Below are positions 8,966 through 16,221 of a stretch of 26,935 bases of DNA, piece by piece; the stretch's first letter is position 1, and every line of letters begins with the position of its first letter. The notes under the pieces were generated by a model. The model saw only the letters and a list, made by a program, of their open reading frames with translations. It did not search any database and was not told where the DNA came from. The stretch covers positions 1-26,935 of the forward strand of contig DASRWB010000019.1 in the NCBI GenBank assembly GCA_035654775.1, read 5' to 3'. Source of the DNA: HKST-UBA85 sp035654775 (GTDB lineage Bacteria; Bacteroidota; Bacteroidia; Flavobacteriales; Flavobacteriaceae). The position numbers were made by a program, and so were the translations under genes.

Positions 8966-10474
8966 CTATTGTAATTTTACATCACTAAATTTGGTGTTTA
9001 GCACAATGTTCTTATTGCCGGACAGGTTGCCTTGGGCATAGTGTTTCAGCATTTCTTTTTTGGTATTTTCCGGATGTTTCAGAAAAGATTGCTGTCCGGT
9101 AAACTGTAAGTTGAATGCTGTATCGGGCAAAAAGAGCACCATGTCGCTGTTTTGAAGTATGGCATTAATTCCTAAAAAATCGGGCGCGACATGTAACACT
9201 TTAAGTCGGTCAAAACTACCGTTAATAATGGCATTGGAAAGAAGGTTGTCTATTACTACACTTGAGGAACGAGATGACAACACCAGGTGTTTGACATGGG
9301 TTAAGTTAGCTTCTTCCACATATTTTAAATTCAGTTCGCCCAAGTCCCAGTGCGTAACCTGTACGGGAGCATAGGAAGCATTAATGGAAGTTGCGCTTCC
9401 ATTAATGCTGTTTGCCGTAAATTTAGTATGCACCAAATCTGCTTTTAGATTGCTTACATTGCTTGCAAATTTTAGTTCCCCATGCTTAACATTTACTTTC
9501 AGTTTGGCATTTTTAGGCATTTTAATTTTTATTACTTTTTTTACCTTAGAAGAACTTGATTCTCCTGAAGTTATCCATTGCTCAATTTTGGCTTTGCGTT
9601 CTTCTGCCAGTAGTTTTCGTTCCTCTGCACGTGCTTCACGTTCAACCGTGCGCGCTTCTCTTTCCTCCTCCAAATACTTTTGTCTTTCTTCCAGGTGCTT
9701 TTGTCTTTCTTCCAGGTGTTTTTGGCGTTCTTTAAGACGTTCTTCTCTTATTTTTTCGCTATGTTCCATTTGTTCTTTATAGCGTTCAGCCCAGGCTTGC
9801 ATTTTCATTTCAAATTTTTCGGCCCACTCTTTATCAAACTTTTGGCTGAATTCTTCGCCAAACTTTTTTCCCCATTCCTCCATTTTTTTGGCATATTCCT
9901 TACCGAAGTTTTCTCCAAAATTCTGACTCCATTTCTCCATGTAGGTTTCACCGTCTTTTTTATACGCTTCGTAATCAAAATGAAACTGATGGATTCCTTC
10001 GGGGAGTTCGGGCAACTGAGGGATTTCGGGAATTTCCGGAATTTCAGGGACTTCAAAATGGAATTCAAAATTCGGCATTTCGGCCAGTTCAAACTTAAGT
10101 TCTTCCAGGGCGGCAAGTGCGGCTTCGCGGTCATGGGTAGTATACCCGAATACCCAATTGGCATTTCGGTTTTCCTGTGTGGTGATGGTCACTTTCTGAG
10201 GTGTGGCATCAATGGTTACTTTCCATTTCTTAAGTGCACTTTCCAGCTCTTCCCGGGAAAGTTTTTCGCCTTCAATATAGGCTTCAATTTCTACCGTATT
10301 TTTGTTCCACGAATCGAATTCGATATTGCAAAAACTGGTGTTCAAGTCTATGGTAACATCGCTGTTCACTTTAACAGACTGTGAGGTTTTTGATAGTTTT
10401 TGCGCAAACGTTTCCGCCGGCACAAAAATTACGGCTATCAAAAAGCTTAGGGTTAAAAAAGGTAACTGTTTCAT
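8966..10474 (-). CDS. Exported coiled-coil protein with DUF4097-like adhesin halves
   Basis: The 502-residue protein begins with a signal peptide (about 1-24, cleaved after ETFA). The N-terminal part (25-110) and C-terminal part (about 308-502) look like beta-strand-rich DUF4097-type putative adhesin sequence (short strands such as KLKVNVKHGELKF and repeated small-residue turns). Between them lies an unusual insert: a PEI/PEL proline-glutamate repeat at 143-158, an aromatic-periodic amphipathic helix (W182, F186, F190, W201, F205, F209, F213, W217, F221, W228), then a charged coiled coil with three tandem EERQKHL-type heptads near 248-270. It lies 18 bases downstream of the anti-sigma-like gene and probably belongs to the same operon. 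It is likely periplasmic or outer-surface. The function is unknown, and the adhesin assignment is inferred from sequence style only. Confidence 0.8.
   Translation of the reverse strand: MKQLPFLTLSFLIAVIFVPAETFAQKLSKTSQSVKVNSDVTIDLNTSFCNIEFDSWNKNTVEIEAYIEGEKLSREELESALKKWKVTIDATPQKVTITTQENRNANWVFGYTTHDREAALAALEELKFELAEMPNFEFHFEVPEIPEIPEIPQLPELPEGIHQFHFDYEAYKKDGETYMEKWSQNFGENFGKEYAKKMEEWGKKFGEEFSQKFDKEWAEKFEMKMQAWAERYKEQMEHSEKIREERLKERQKHLEERQKHLEERQKYLEEEREARTVEREARAEERKLLAEERKAKIEQWITSGESSSSKVKKVIKIKMPKNAKLKVNVKHGELKFASNVSNLKADLVHTKFTANSINGSATSINASYAPVQVTHWDLGELNLKYVEEANLTHVKHLVLSSRSSSVVIDNLLSNAIINGSFDRLKVLHVAPDFLGINAILQNSDMVLFLPDTAFNLQFTGQQSFLKHPENTKKEMLKHYAQGNLSGNKNIVLNTKFSDVKLQ
9665..9727. 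repeat. In-frame 21-bp tandem repeat (three units) inside the coiled-coil gene
   Basis: Three consecutive 21-base units at 9665-9685, 9686-9706 and 9707-9727 encode three heptads of the coiled coil (two EERQKHL and one EERQKYL on the minus strand). Units two and three are nearly identical over 17 bases. The unit is a multiple of three, so copy-number change would keep the frame. Confidence 0.85.
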
Positions 10475-10492
10475 TTTTTGATTTGATTTAAG

Positions 10493-11092
10493 TTAGGTTG
10501 TTTGTTGATGAAATGTATTTGTATTTTCAGCTGTTTGTAACTCGTTTAAGTGTTCTCTGAGTTTATACAGCAGGTTTAATCTGAATTTCAAGTTGTCTAT
10601 CAAGGCGTTCACGAGCAGTTCATTAGGTCCGGAGGCAGTTAATTCATCTGACAGTCTTTTGTATTCCAGGGTCAATTCATTGATTTGTTCCAGATAGCCA
10701 TCCAGGATTTCTTTGGTTTCGGTAGTATAGCTAACCCGTGACAATTCAAAATTTATGCTCGCCAGATAATATTCTTCCACTTTTTTAAGTTCCGGAGATA
10801 CATCGCCCAGGGATTTGTTTTCAGGGTTTGCCACGGGTGTAGTATTTACCAGTTCCGGCACATTTTGAGGTTGTGGTGTCTTCAGAAAATGGTATCCTCC
10901 AAAACCAAGCGCCATAAAAAGCAGCAGTACAGCGGCTATTTGCAGCCACAAAAAATAAGGTTTGTTTTTTTGAGGCAGTTGATGGTCCAGTTTTTTTATA
11001 AACCGTGCCTGATGGCCGTCGGGCATAGTACTTGTGCCGGGTTTTGTATCCCTTTTTAGTAATTCTCTAATATCCTGTGCCATGTTTTTCAT
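10493..11092 (-). CDS. Single-pass membrane protein, probable anti-sigma factor
   Basis: The 199-residue protein has a soluble N-terminal segment (1-45) with MPDGHQARFIKKLDHQLP at 23-40, one transmembrane helix (about 47-70, YFLWLQIAAVLLLFMALGFG), and a C-terminal helical extracytoplasmic part. This is the layout of ECF anti-sigma factors, although the HxxxCxxC zinc motif is absent. The GHQARF-type motif followed by one membrane span is familiar from Bacteroidota proteins encoded next to ECF sigma genes. The gene overlaps the sigma gene by 26 bases, which suggests translational coupling. An alternative ATG at 11083 would remove three residues. The anti-sigma role is inferred from topology and position. 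Confidence 0.75.
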   Translation of the reverse strand: MKNMAQDIRELLKRDTKPGTSTMPDGHQARFIKKLDHQLPQKNKPYFLWLQIAAVLLLFMALGFGGYHFLKTPQPQNVPELVNTTPVANPENKSLGDVSPELKKVEEYYLASINFELSRVSYTTETKEILDGYLEQINELTLEYKRLSDELTASGPNELLVNALIDNLKFRLNLLYKLREHLNELQTAENTNTFHQQTT

Positions 11093-11624
11093 TTTTTAAC
11101 AGGTGTAACAATTTTGCTTTTCCTCTTGACAGCTGGGTTCTGGATGCAACTTCAGAGATTCCCAGTATTTCTGCTATTTCCTCGTGGTCGTATCCTTCAA
11201 TTAAATACAGAATAAGTACCACTTTGTATTTATCCGGCAACCGGTTTATGGTCTGTTTGACTTTTTCTGCGGTAACGCTATCGTCAGCCAGCCAGGGTTC
11301 TTCATAACTGTTGTCTACCACTTTTAGATGTGATTCTTCCAAGGCCTGCAGCTGTTCTTTTTTGGTTTTTAGCACATCCAGACAGGTATTGATTACAATC
11401 CGTTTTAACCAGGCGCCAAAAGAAACCTCGCCACTAAACTGATGTAATTTTGTAAACGCTTTTATAAATGCCTCTTGTACAATGTCTTCGGCTTCCGCCG
11501 AATGATTCACAAAACGCATCGCCACCGAATACATGCCGTTACAGTAGCGGTTGTACACCTGCAACTGTGCCTTGCGGTTATTTTTTTTACATGCTTCTAT
11601 AATATCAACAGTCAGTGAATTCAC
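11067..11624 (-). CDS. ECF-type RNA polymerase sigma-70 factor
   Basis: The 185-residue protein has sigma region 2 (about 22-90, with YNRYCNGMYSVAMRF and AEDIVQEAFIKAF) and sigma region 4 (about 125-177, with LPDKYKVVLILYLIEGYDHEEIA and a helix-turn-helix ending SRGKAKLLHLL). Regions 1.1 and 3 are absent, which defines the extracytoplasmic-function class. The start is GTG at 11624; there is no in-frame ATG before the conserved core. It leads an operon with the membrane regulator and the exported coiled-coil protein, so its stimulus is probably an envelope condition. An ECF-like promoter candidate lies directly upstream, which would allow autoregulation. Confidence 0.93.
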   Translation of the reverse strand: MNSLTVDIIEACKKNNRKAQLQVYNRYCNGMYSVAMRFVNHSAEAEDIVQEAFIKAFTKLHQFSGEVSFGAWLKRIVINTCLDVLKTKKEQLQALEESHLKVVDNSYEEPWLADDSVTAEKVKQTINRLPDKYKVVLILYLIEGYDHEEIAEILGISEVASRTQLSRGKAKLLHLLKNEKHGTGY

Positions 11625-11663
11625 TCAAGGTTTGGTTAGGTTTTTTTAAAGCTTCAATCTAAA

Positions 11664-11690
11664 GACGATAAAAAAAAAGGAATGTTGCAA
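11664..11690 (-). promoter_or_regulatory. Candidate ECF-type promoter for the sigma factor operon
   Basis: Read on the minus strand, TTGCAAC is followed by a 16-base T-rich spacer and CGTC (plus-strand GTT at 11684-11686 and GACG at 11664-11667). AAC, 16-17 bases, then CGTC is the general layout of ECF-dependent promoters in other phyla. It lies 40-66 bases before the GTG start of the sigma gene. Whether Bacteroidota ECF factors use this layout is uncertain. Confidence 0.3.
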
Positions 11691-11759
11691 AAAAATATTT
11701 TTTTTATTTTAATATAAGAAATATATGTTTATGCAGTTTAACATACGAGACATTTACAG

Positions 11760-11767
11760 TATCTTTA
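11760..11767 (+). promoter_or_regulatory. Possible -7 promoter element for the DUF2911 gene
   Basis: TATCTTTA lies 20 bases before the ATG. It fits TAnnTTTG except at the last position. A TTTA at 11737-11740 is at about the -33 spacing but is a poor match to TTTG. Confidence 0.35.
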
Positions 11768-11787
11768 ATCAAATTTTAGATTGACCT

Positions 11788-12348
11788 ATGAACAACATTT
11801 TAAGATGGATCTTAAGTATTTTATTCGTAATTGCTTTGGGTGTTTTTGCGTATATGTATTTTGGCACAACCGTTTTTACGCCTCGGCAAAGTCCGAAAGA
11901 TACCGTCACTTTTAAGCTTAATGACTTGGAGCTGGAGGTTTTTTACAACCGCCCTTCCAAACGCAATCGAGCCATTTTCGGAGCTTTGGTTCCGTACCAT
12001 CAGGTATGGCGTACCGGAGCCAATGAAGCCACCACTTTTAAAACCAACCTTCCGTTGCAGGTAAACGGAACTACCCTTAATGCAGGAAAATACACCTTGT
12101 GGAGCATACCCAGTGACAGTACATGGCAGGTTATATTCAACGCCAAGCAATATCCATGGGGCGTAGACGATACCATGAAGCCTATGCGTGAAGCTGCCTT
12201 TGATGCTGCAACGGTAACCGTGCCCGTGCAGTCTATAACACCTCCCGTAGAACAATTTACCATAGGTTTTGACAATTCTACCGGAAACCTGTTTTTAACC
12301 CTGGCCTGGGATACCGTAAAAATAATGATACCTATAGCAGCAAAGTGA
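11788..12348 (+). CDS. Membrane-anchored DUF2911 protein
   Basis: The 186-residue protein starts with an uncleaved-looking signal anchor (about 7-24, LRWILSILFVIALGVFAYM). A single DUF2911 domain follows, with the typical run GALVPYHQVWRTGANEATT and the LNAGKYTLWSIP segment. The domain is common in Bacteroidota and is probably periplasmic here; no biochemical activity is known to me. Its TGA stop overlaps the GTG start of meaB, so the two are probably co-translated. The N-terminal anchor differs from the cleaved signal peptides that I recall as more frequent in this family. Confidence 0.88.
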   Translation: MNNILRWILSILFVIALGVFAYMYFGTTVFTPRQSPKDTVTFKLNDLELEVFYNRPSKRNRAIFGALVPYHQVWRTGANEATTFKTNLPLQVNGTTLNAGKYTLWSIPSDSTWQVIFNAKQYPWGVDDTMKPMREAAFDAATVTVPVQSITPPVEQFTIGFDNSTGNLFLTLAWDTVKIMIPIAAK

Positions 12349-13418
12349 GTCGTAAAGAAAGCCATAAAGCCTTAACTGAAAAAGAAGGTGTTGATTCTCC
12401 CGAAATTACGCATGCTACTTCCATTGCCAAAATCAAGGAAAGGCGGAAGGAAGCCATTGATGTGCCTGCCTTAACCAAAGCCCTGTTAGAGGGTCATATT
12501 GCTGCCCTAAGCCGTGCCATAACCTTAATAGAGAGCACTCAGAAAAAACATAGAAAAATAGCAAAACAACTTATAGAATCCTGTTTACCTTATGCCAACA
12601 CTTCCATACGCATAGGCATTACCGGTGTACCCGGTGTTGGGAAAAGTACCTTTATAGAGGCTTATGGAAACTATTTAACCCAACAACAAAACAAGGTAGC
12701 GGTTTTGGCCGTAGATCCCAGCAGTTCCGTTTCTAAAGGAAGTATTTTAGGTGATAAAACCCGTATGGAAGAGCTGGTAAAAAACCCTATGGTATTTATC
12801 CGACCCTCGGCCTCGGGTGAATCGCTTGGTGGTGTAGCCCGAAAAACACGGGAAGCCATACTACTATGTGAAGCTGCGGGATATCCCATTATTCTGATAG
12901 AGACTGTAGGTGTTGGACAAAGCGAGACGGCGGTACACAGTATGGTTGACTTTTTTTTACTATTGAAACTTGCCGGTGCCGGAGACGAATTGCAAGGTAT
13001 TAAACGCGGCATCATGGAAATGGCGGATACCATTGTAATCAATAAAGCCGATGGTGAAAACATAAAAGCTGCCAAGGCTGCGCAACTGGAATTTAAAAGA
13101 GCGCTTCACCTGTATCGCGAAAAAGAATTTGGATGGAAGCCCAAGGTATTGGTTTGCAGCGCATTGAACAACGAAGGCATCCCGGCTATTCACGAAACCA
13201 TTACTTCCTATATAGCACAGGCAAAAGAAAGTGGGTATTTTGAAAAAAAGCGCTTTGAGCAAAACAAACACTGGTTGATGCAAACGATTGACGATCGTTT
13301 GAAATCCAAATTTTACAACCGAAAAACCGTACAACGCGCTCTGCAGGAACAATTAAAACTACTGGAAACGGGAAAAACAACCCCTTTTGCCGCCGCCGAG
13401 TATCTGCTGGGTTTATAA
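12345..13418 (+). CDS. meaB: Methylmalonyl-CoA mutase-associated GTPase MeaB (ArgK family)
   Basis: MeaB is a G3E-family GTPase that protects methylmalonyl-CoA mutase and gates loading of its adenosylcobalamin cofactor. The P-loop GVPGVGKST is at residues 94-102. It is followed by VLAVDPSSSVSKGSILGDKTRM, the family-specific ETVGVGQSE switch segment, and the NKAD guanine-specificity motif. The length of 357 residues is usual for the family. The start is GTG at 12345, overlapping the upstream TGA as GTGA; no in-frame ATG precedes the P-loop. The mutase genes are not in this window. The last 6 bases overlap the convergent epimerase gene. Confidence 0.95.
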   Translation: MSRKESHKALTEKEGVDSPEITHATSIAKIKERRKEAIDVPALTKALLEGHIAALSRAITLIESTQKKHRKIAKQLIESCLPYANTSIRIGITGVPGVGKSTFIEAYGNYLTQQQNKVAVLAVDPSSSVSKGSILGDKTRMEELVKNPMVFIRPSASGESLGGVARKTREAILLCEAAGYPIILIETVGVGQSETAVHSMVDFFLLLKLAGAGDELQGIKRGIMEMADTIVINKADGENIKAAKAAQLEFKRALHLYREKEFGWKPKVLVCSALNNEGIPAIHETITSYIAQAKESGYFEKKRFEQNKHWLMQTIDDRLKSKFYNRKTVQRALQEQLKLLETGKTTPFAAAEYLLGL

Positions 13419-14354
13419 AAAATTAGCTTTATACCACGCTACTTGTTTTTTAACACCTTCCAGTAAGGTCGTTTGGGGATTGTAGTTCAACAGTTTACGC
13501 GCTTTGTCAATATTTGCATTGGTACGCAACTGGTCGCCGGGTCGTGGTGGTACTCTTTTGATGCTTATTTTTTTTCCCAGTACATTTTCAACAGCTTCTA
13601 TACCCTGTTGTGTAGTATATTCGGCCTCGGTACCAAGATTGAGTATTTCACCCTGAAGCACCTTTTCATTTCCAATGGTATTTACTACCCCATCAATAAT
13701 ATCGTCTACGTAAGTAAAACTCCGCAAGTGTTTTTCGCTGCCTTCAAAAAGCGGAAACGCTTCATCGTTGAAACCGCAGGCAATCAATTTGGTATACATT
13801 TTTTCGGGACGTTCTCTGGGTCCATAAACGGAATAGAGTCTTAGTGAACACGCTTTTAGCTGTTTTTCTCTTGCTTTTTGGAGCACCAGTTGTTCCGCGG
13901 CCAGTTTGGTTACTCCGTAAAATGATGCCGGTTTTGGTGCCATTTCTTCTGTATAAGTAGCTTCCAGTCCGTAAATGGAAGACGTCGCAATGTTAATAAA
14001 CATGTTTAGATTCGGAAGTTGCAAGGCGTAATCGATTAGGTTTTTGGTTGCCAAAATATTGTTTGACAAGTATTCCTCAAAAGTAGAGGTAGCAGATATG
14101 CCGGGTTGAGCGGCAAAGTGAAATATATACTGTATTTCTTTAGGTAAAACCTCAGCCAAGGTATCGGTTCGTAAATCGGCTTTAAGAATGTTTATCCCTT
14201 TGTCGTTCAGGGCTTTTTCATTTAATTTTTTGAGCTCTAAACTGTAGTAAGGCGAAAAATTATCTACTCCAATGACATCGTGTCCCAAAGCCTTTAAACG
14301 TTCACAAGCATGAGATGCAATAAAGCCTGCAGCTCCGGTTACCAGTATTTTCAT
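13413..14354 (-). CDS. NAD-dependent nucleotide-sugar epimerase/dehydratase (extended SDR)
   Basis: The 313-residue extended short-chain dehydrogenase has an N-terminal Rossmann motif GAAGFIA (residues 7-13; the usual third glycine is alanine), the catalytic S125/S126, and YxxxK as Y146 and K150. The segment YGPRERPEKMYTKLI resembles UDP-glucuronate 4-epimerases, as does the DNFSPYY after the second beta strand. The exact sugar is not determined. Such enzymes supply sugars for surface polysaccharides in the cytoplasm. Its ATG overlaps the stop of the glycosyltransferase gene as ATGA, so it is the last gene of the envelope operon. The 3' end overlaps the convergent meaB by 6 bases. Confidence 0.88.
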   Translation of the reverse strand: MKILVTGAAGFIASHACERLKALGHDVIGVDNFSPYYSLELKKLNEKALNDKGINILKADLRTDTLAEVLPKEIQYIFHFAAQPGISATSTFEEYLSNNILATKNLIDYALQLPNLNMFINIATSSIYGLEATYTEEMAPKPASFYGVTKLAAEQLVLQKAREKQLKACSLRLYSVYGPRERPEKMYTKLIACGFNDEAFPLFEGSEKHLRSFTYVDDIIDGVVNTIGNEKVLQGEILNLGTEAEYTTQQGIEAVENVLGKKISIKRVPPRPGDQLRTNANIDKARKLLNYNPQTTLLEGVKKQVAWYKANFL

Positions 14355-15397
14355 GATTCTAAAATGCGTTTAATGTTAGTTATCCAGTCATCCTGGGATG
14401 TGGTGTTGGTATCTATAGCCATGCTGCGGTTTCCATAGGGCTTGTATTTGGCGCTGTTTGTTTTTGAAAACAATCCTACCGTAGGAATTCCCGAAGCTGC
14501 CGCCAAGTGCATCATGCCGCTGTCGGCACCAATAAAAATTTCAGTATGGTAAAAAAACGCCGCTATTTCCCGAACGTCTTTACTGTAGAATGAAGGTGCT
14601 TTAAACTCTATTTGAGATACATTTTCCACGGGCAGCACCTCAACGATTTGATAGGCCGGAAATTCCTGTAATAAGCGGCGGTAAAAAACATCCCACCAAC
14701 TTTTGGAGTAACATTTGGTTCCGGTGGCAAAAGTAAAAATACACAAGGTAAGTTTGCTTGTATCTGCTACGCTTTCCCATTGTTTTTTTCCCAGTTCAAT
14801 TTCATCTGGTGTTAATTTGAGGTTCAAGGCAGGGAAAGTAGCCGAAGTTTCTATACCCGATTGTTTTAGCAATTGTCTTAGGCAAAATACCGGTGAAGTT
14901 GCCATATGTACAAAAGCGCTGTCAAGACTTAGTTTTTCGTCTTCTATTGTGCCGAAAATTTTATAGGTTGCCCGGGTTAGCTGGGTGAAAATCTTTCCTG
15001 AAGAAGAATTTTTATCGGCATTGATTACCAGGTCGTACTTTTCTTTTTTGAGGAAAAACAACTGTTTTATATAAAGCCCCAGTTGTTTAAACGGTTTTCT
15101 GGGAAGCTGTACGATTTTGTCAACTGATGTGTATTCTTTAAAAAGTACCGGACCTATAGTTCCTTTGATAAATACATTTACTTTTGCTGCGGGAAAAACC
15201 GTTTCAATTTCCTGCAGTAGCGGTGTAAGCATCAAGAGGTTTCCTAACCTGTGGTTGGGTCTTATCAGCAAAATGTTTTTGATTTCGGCTTTCTCTTTTA
15301 TTTGCATTTTGGTCAAGCGATGTTTAGCTCCCACATTTTCCGTGAGTTTTTGCATGACCCTGCGTCTGTATTTGTTTATCTTCCACTGGTTACTCAT
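14351..15397 (-). CDS. Glycosyltransferase family 9 (heptosyltransferase-like)
   Basis: The 348-residue protein has the family 9 N-terminal signature ILLIRPNHRLGNLLMLTPLL after a basic leader. Its C-terminal sugar-nucleotide site is GADSGMMHLAAASGIPTVGLF, followed by the PYGNRS segment. Members transfer heptose or another sugar to lipopolysaccharide core at the inner face of the cytoplasmic membrane. The donor and acceptor here cannot be told from sequence. It starts three bases after the PAP2 stop and overlaps the epimerase start by 4 bases, an arrangement expected for one glycan pathway. Confidence 0.9.
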   Translation of the reverse strand: MSNQWKINKYRRRVMQKLTENVGAKHRLTKMQIKEKAEIKNILLIRPNHRLGNLLMLTPLLQEIETVFPAAKVNVFIKGTIGPVLFKEYTSVDKIVQLPRKPFKQLGLYIKQLFFLKKEKYDLVINADKNSSSGKIFTQLTRATYKIFGTIEDEKLSLDSAFVHMATSPVFCLRQLLKQSGIETSATFPALNLKLTPDEIELGKKQWESVADTSKLTLCIFTFATGTKCYSKSWWDVFYRRLLQEFPAYQIVEVLPVENVSQIEFKAPSFYSKDVREIAAFFYHTEIFIGADSGMMHLAAASGIPTVGLFSKTNSAKYKPYGNRSMAIDTNTTSQDDWITNIKRILES

Positions 15398-15400
15398 TGC

Positions 15401-15982
15401 TTACCACTTGTACTTACTAATTAATTGTGCTTTCAAATAAATAAAGAGCTTGTAAAACAAATACCCTGAAAATCCACCGAAAAGCATCCCACACAGAATA
15501 TCCAAAGGATAATGCACCCCAATATACACCCGGCTGTAGGCCATTCCAAACGACCAAAGCATGAGTAAATAAATAGCATACCGGTATTTGTTTTTAAGCA
15601 TTAAGCCGGCAAAAACAGCCACAGCCATAGAGTTTGAAGCATGTCCAGAGAAAAAGCCGAAGCGTCCGCCACATCCGGGTCTTACAATTCTCATGAGTTG
15701 GTTTATACTTTCGTTATGGCAGGGTCGCAAGCGTTCGAAATTCATTTTAAACAGGTTGGTAATCTGATCGGTGAAGGTTACCATAAATGCAATCAAAAAC
15801 ACCATCAAGATAAACTGTTTTCGGGTAAGGTTTTTAAAAAGAAGATACAGCAAAAAGGCATAAAACGGTATCCAGTTAAATTTGGCTGTATAAAACATCC
15901 AAAAACCATCCCATGTCGGGCTGCCTAAATTGTTGAGGTATAAAAAAAGTGCGGTGTCTTCCTGTAACAGCCAGTCTATCAT
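15401..15982 (-). CDS. PAP2-family membrane phosphatase
   Basis: The 193-residue integral membrane protein has about five to six hydrophobic segments. All three PAP2 signature motifs are present: K79 with R86-P87 (KMNFERLRP), SGH at 112-114, and SRVYIGVHYPLD at 150-161 with the catalytic His157 and Asp161. Bacterial relatives remove phosphate from undecaprenyl pyrophosphate, lipid A or phosphatidylglycerol phosphate. The glycosyltransferase neighbour favours lipid carrier recycling or lipid A modification, but that is inference. It lies 3 bases after the small acidic protein gene and 3 bases before the glycosyltransferase gene. Confidence 0.92.
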   Translation of the reverse strand: MIDWLLQEDTALFLYLNNLGSPTWDGFWMFYTAKFNWIPFYAFLLYLLFKNLTRKQFILMVFLIAFMVTFTDQITNLFKMNFERLRPCHNESINQLMRIVRPGCGGRFGFFSGHASNSMAVAVFAGLMLKNKYRYAIYLLMLWSFGMAYSRVYIGVHYPLDILCGMLFGGFSGYLFYKLFIYLKAQLISKYKW

Positions 15983-15985
15983 AAT

Positions 15986-16213
15986 TTATTCTTGGTATCG
16001 TTCTACTTCACGATCGTAAAAATCAGAAGCCTGCGTAATTAAGCTTGTCATTTCCAGTTCCAGTTCTTCCCTTTCGTGAGTATCAAACTCTTCAAGCCAT
16101 TCTATTTCATCGCTTTCCAGATTGATGATAAAACGCGGAAACTCTGTATGAATAACAAAAATGGCCTCCGGAAAATCGGTGTTATCGCCCATTAAAAATT
16201 TAGGTATGTCCAT
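15986..16213 (-). CDS. Small acidic protein of unknown function
   Basis: The 75-residue protein is rich in Glu and Asp and has no signal peptide or membrane segment. It begins MDIPKFLMGDNTDFPEAIFVIHTEFPRFIIN, and its C-terminal half (EWLEEFDTHEREELELEM) is predicted helix. I do not recognise a named family. Its tight spacing (8 bases after the MATE gene, 3 bases before the PAP2 gene) and clean composition support a real gene. Confidence 0.75.
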   Translation of the reverse strand: MDIPKFLMGDNTDFPEAIFVIHTEFPRFIINLESDEIEWLEEFDTHEREELELEMTSLITQASDFYDREVERYQE

Positions 16214-16221
16214 GAAACTGA

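Larger units (their letters stand above)
11654..11784. repeat. Perfect 10-bp inverted repeat in the divergent intergenic region
   Basis: TCAATCTAAA at 11654-11663 and its exact reverse complement TTTAGATTGA at 11775-11784 face each other across the region between the ECF sigma gene and the DUF2911 gene. The arms are 111 bases apart. They sit 30 bases from the sigma start and 4 bases from the DUF2911 start. Confidence 0.5.

Noticed and set aside
9680..10384. 234-codon plus-strand frame very rich in Phe
   Set aside because: It is antisense to the coiled-coil gene; the Phe richness mirrors the Glu/Lys codons of the true minus-strand frame.
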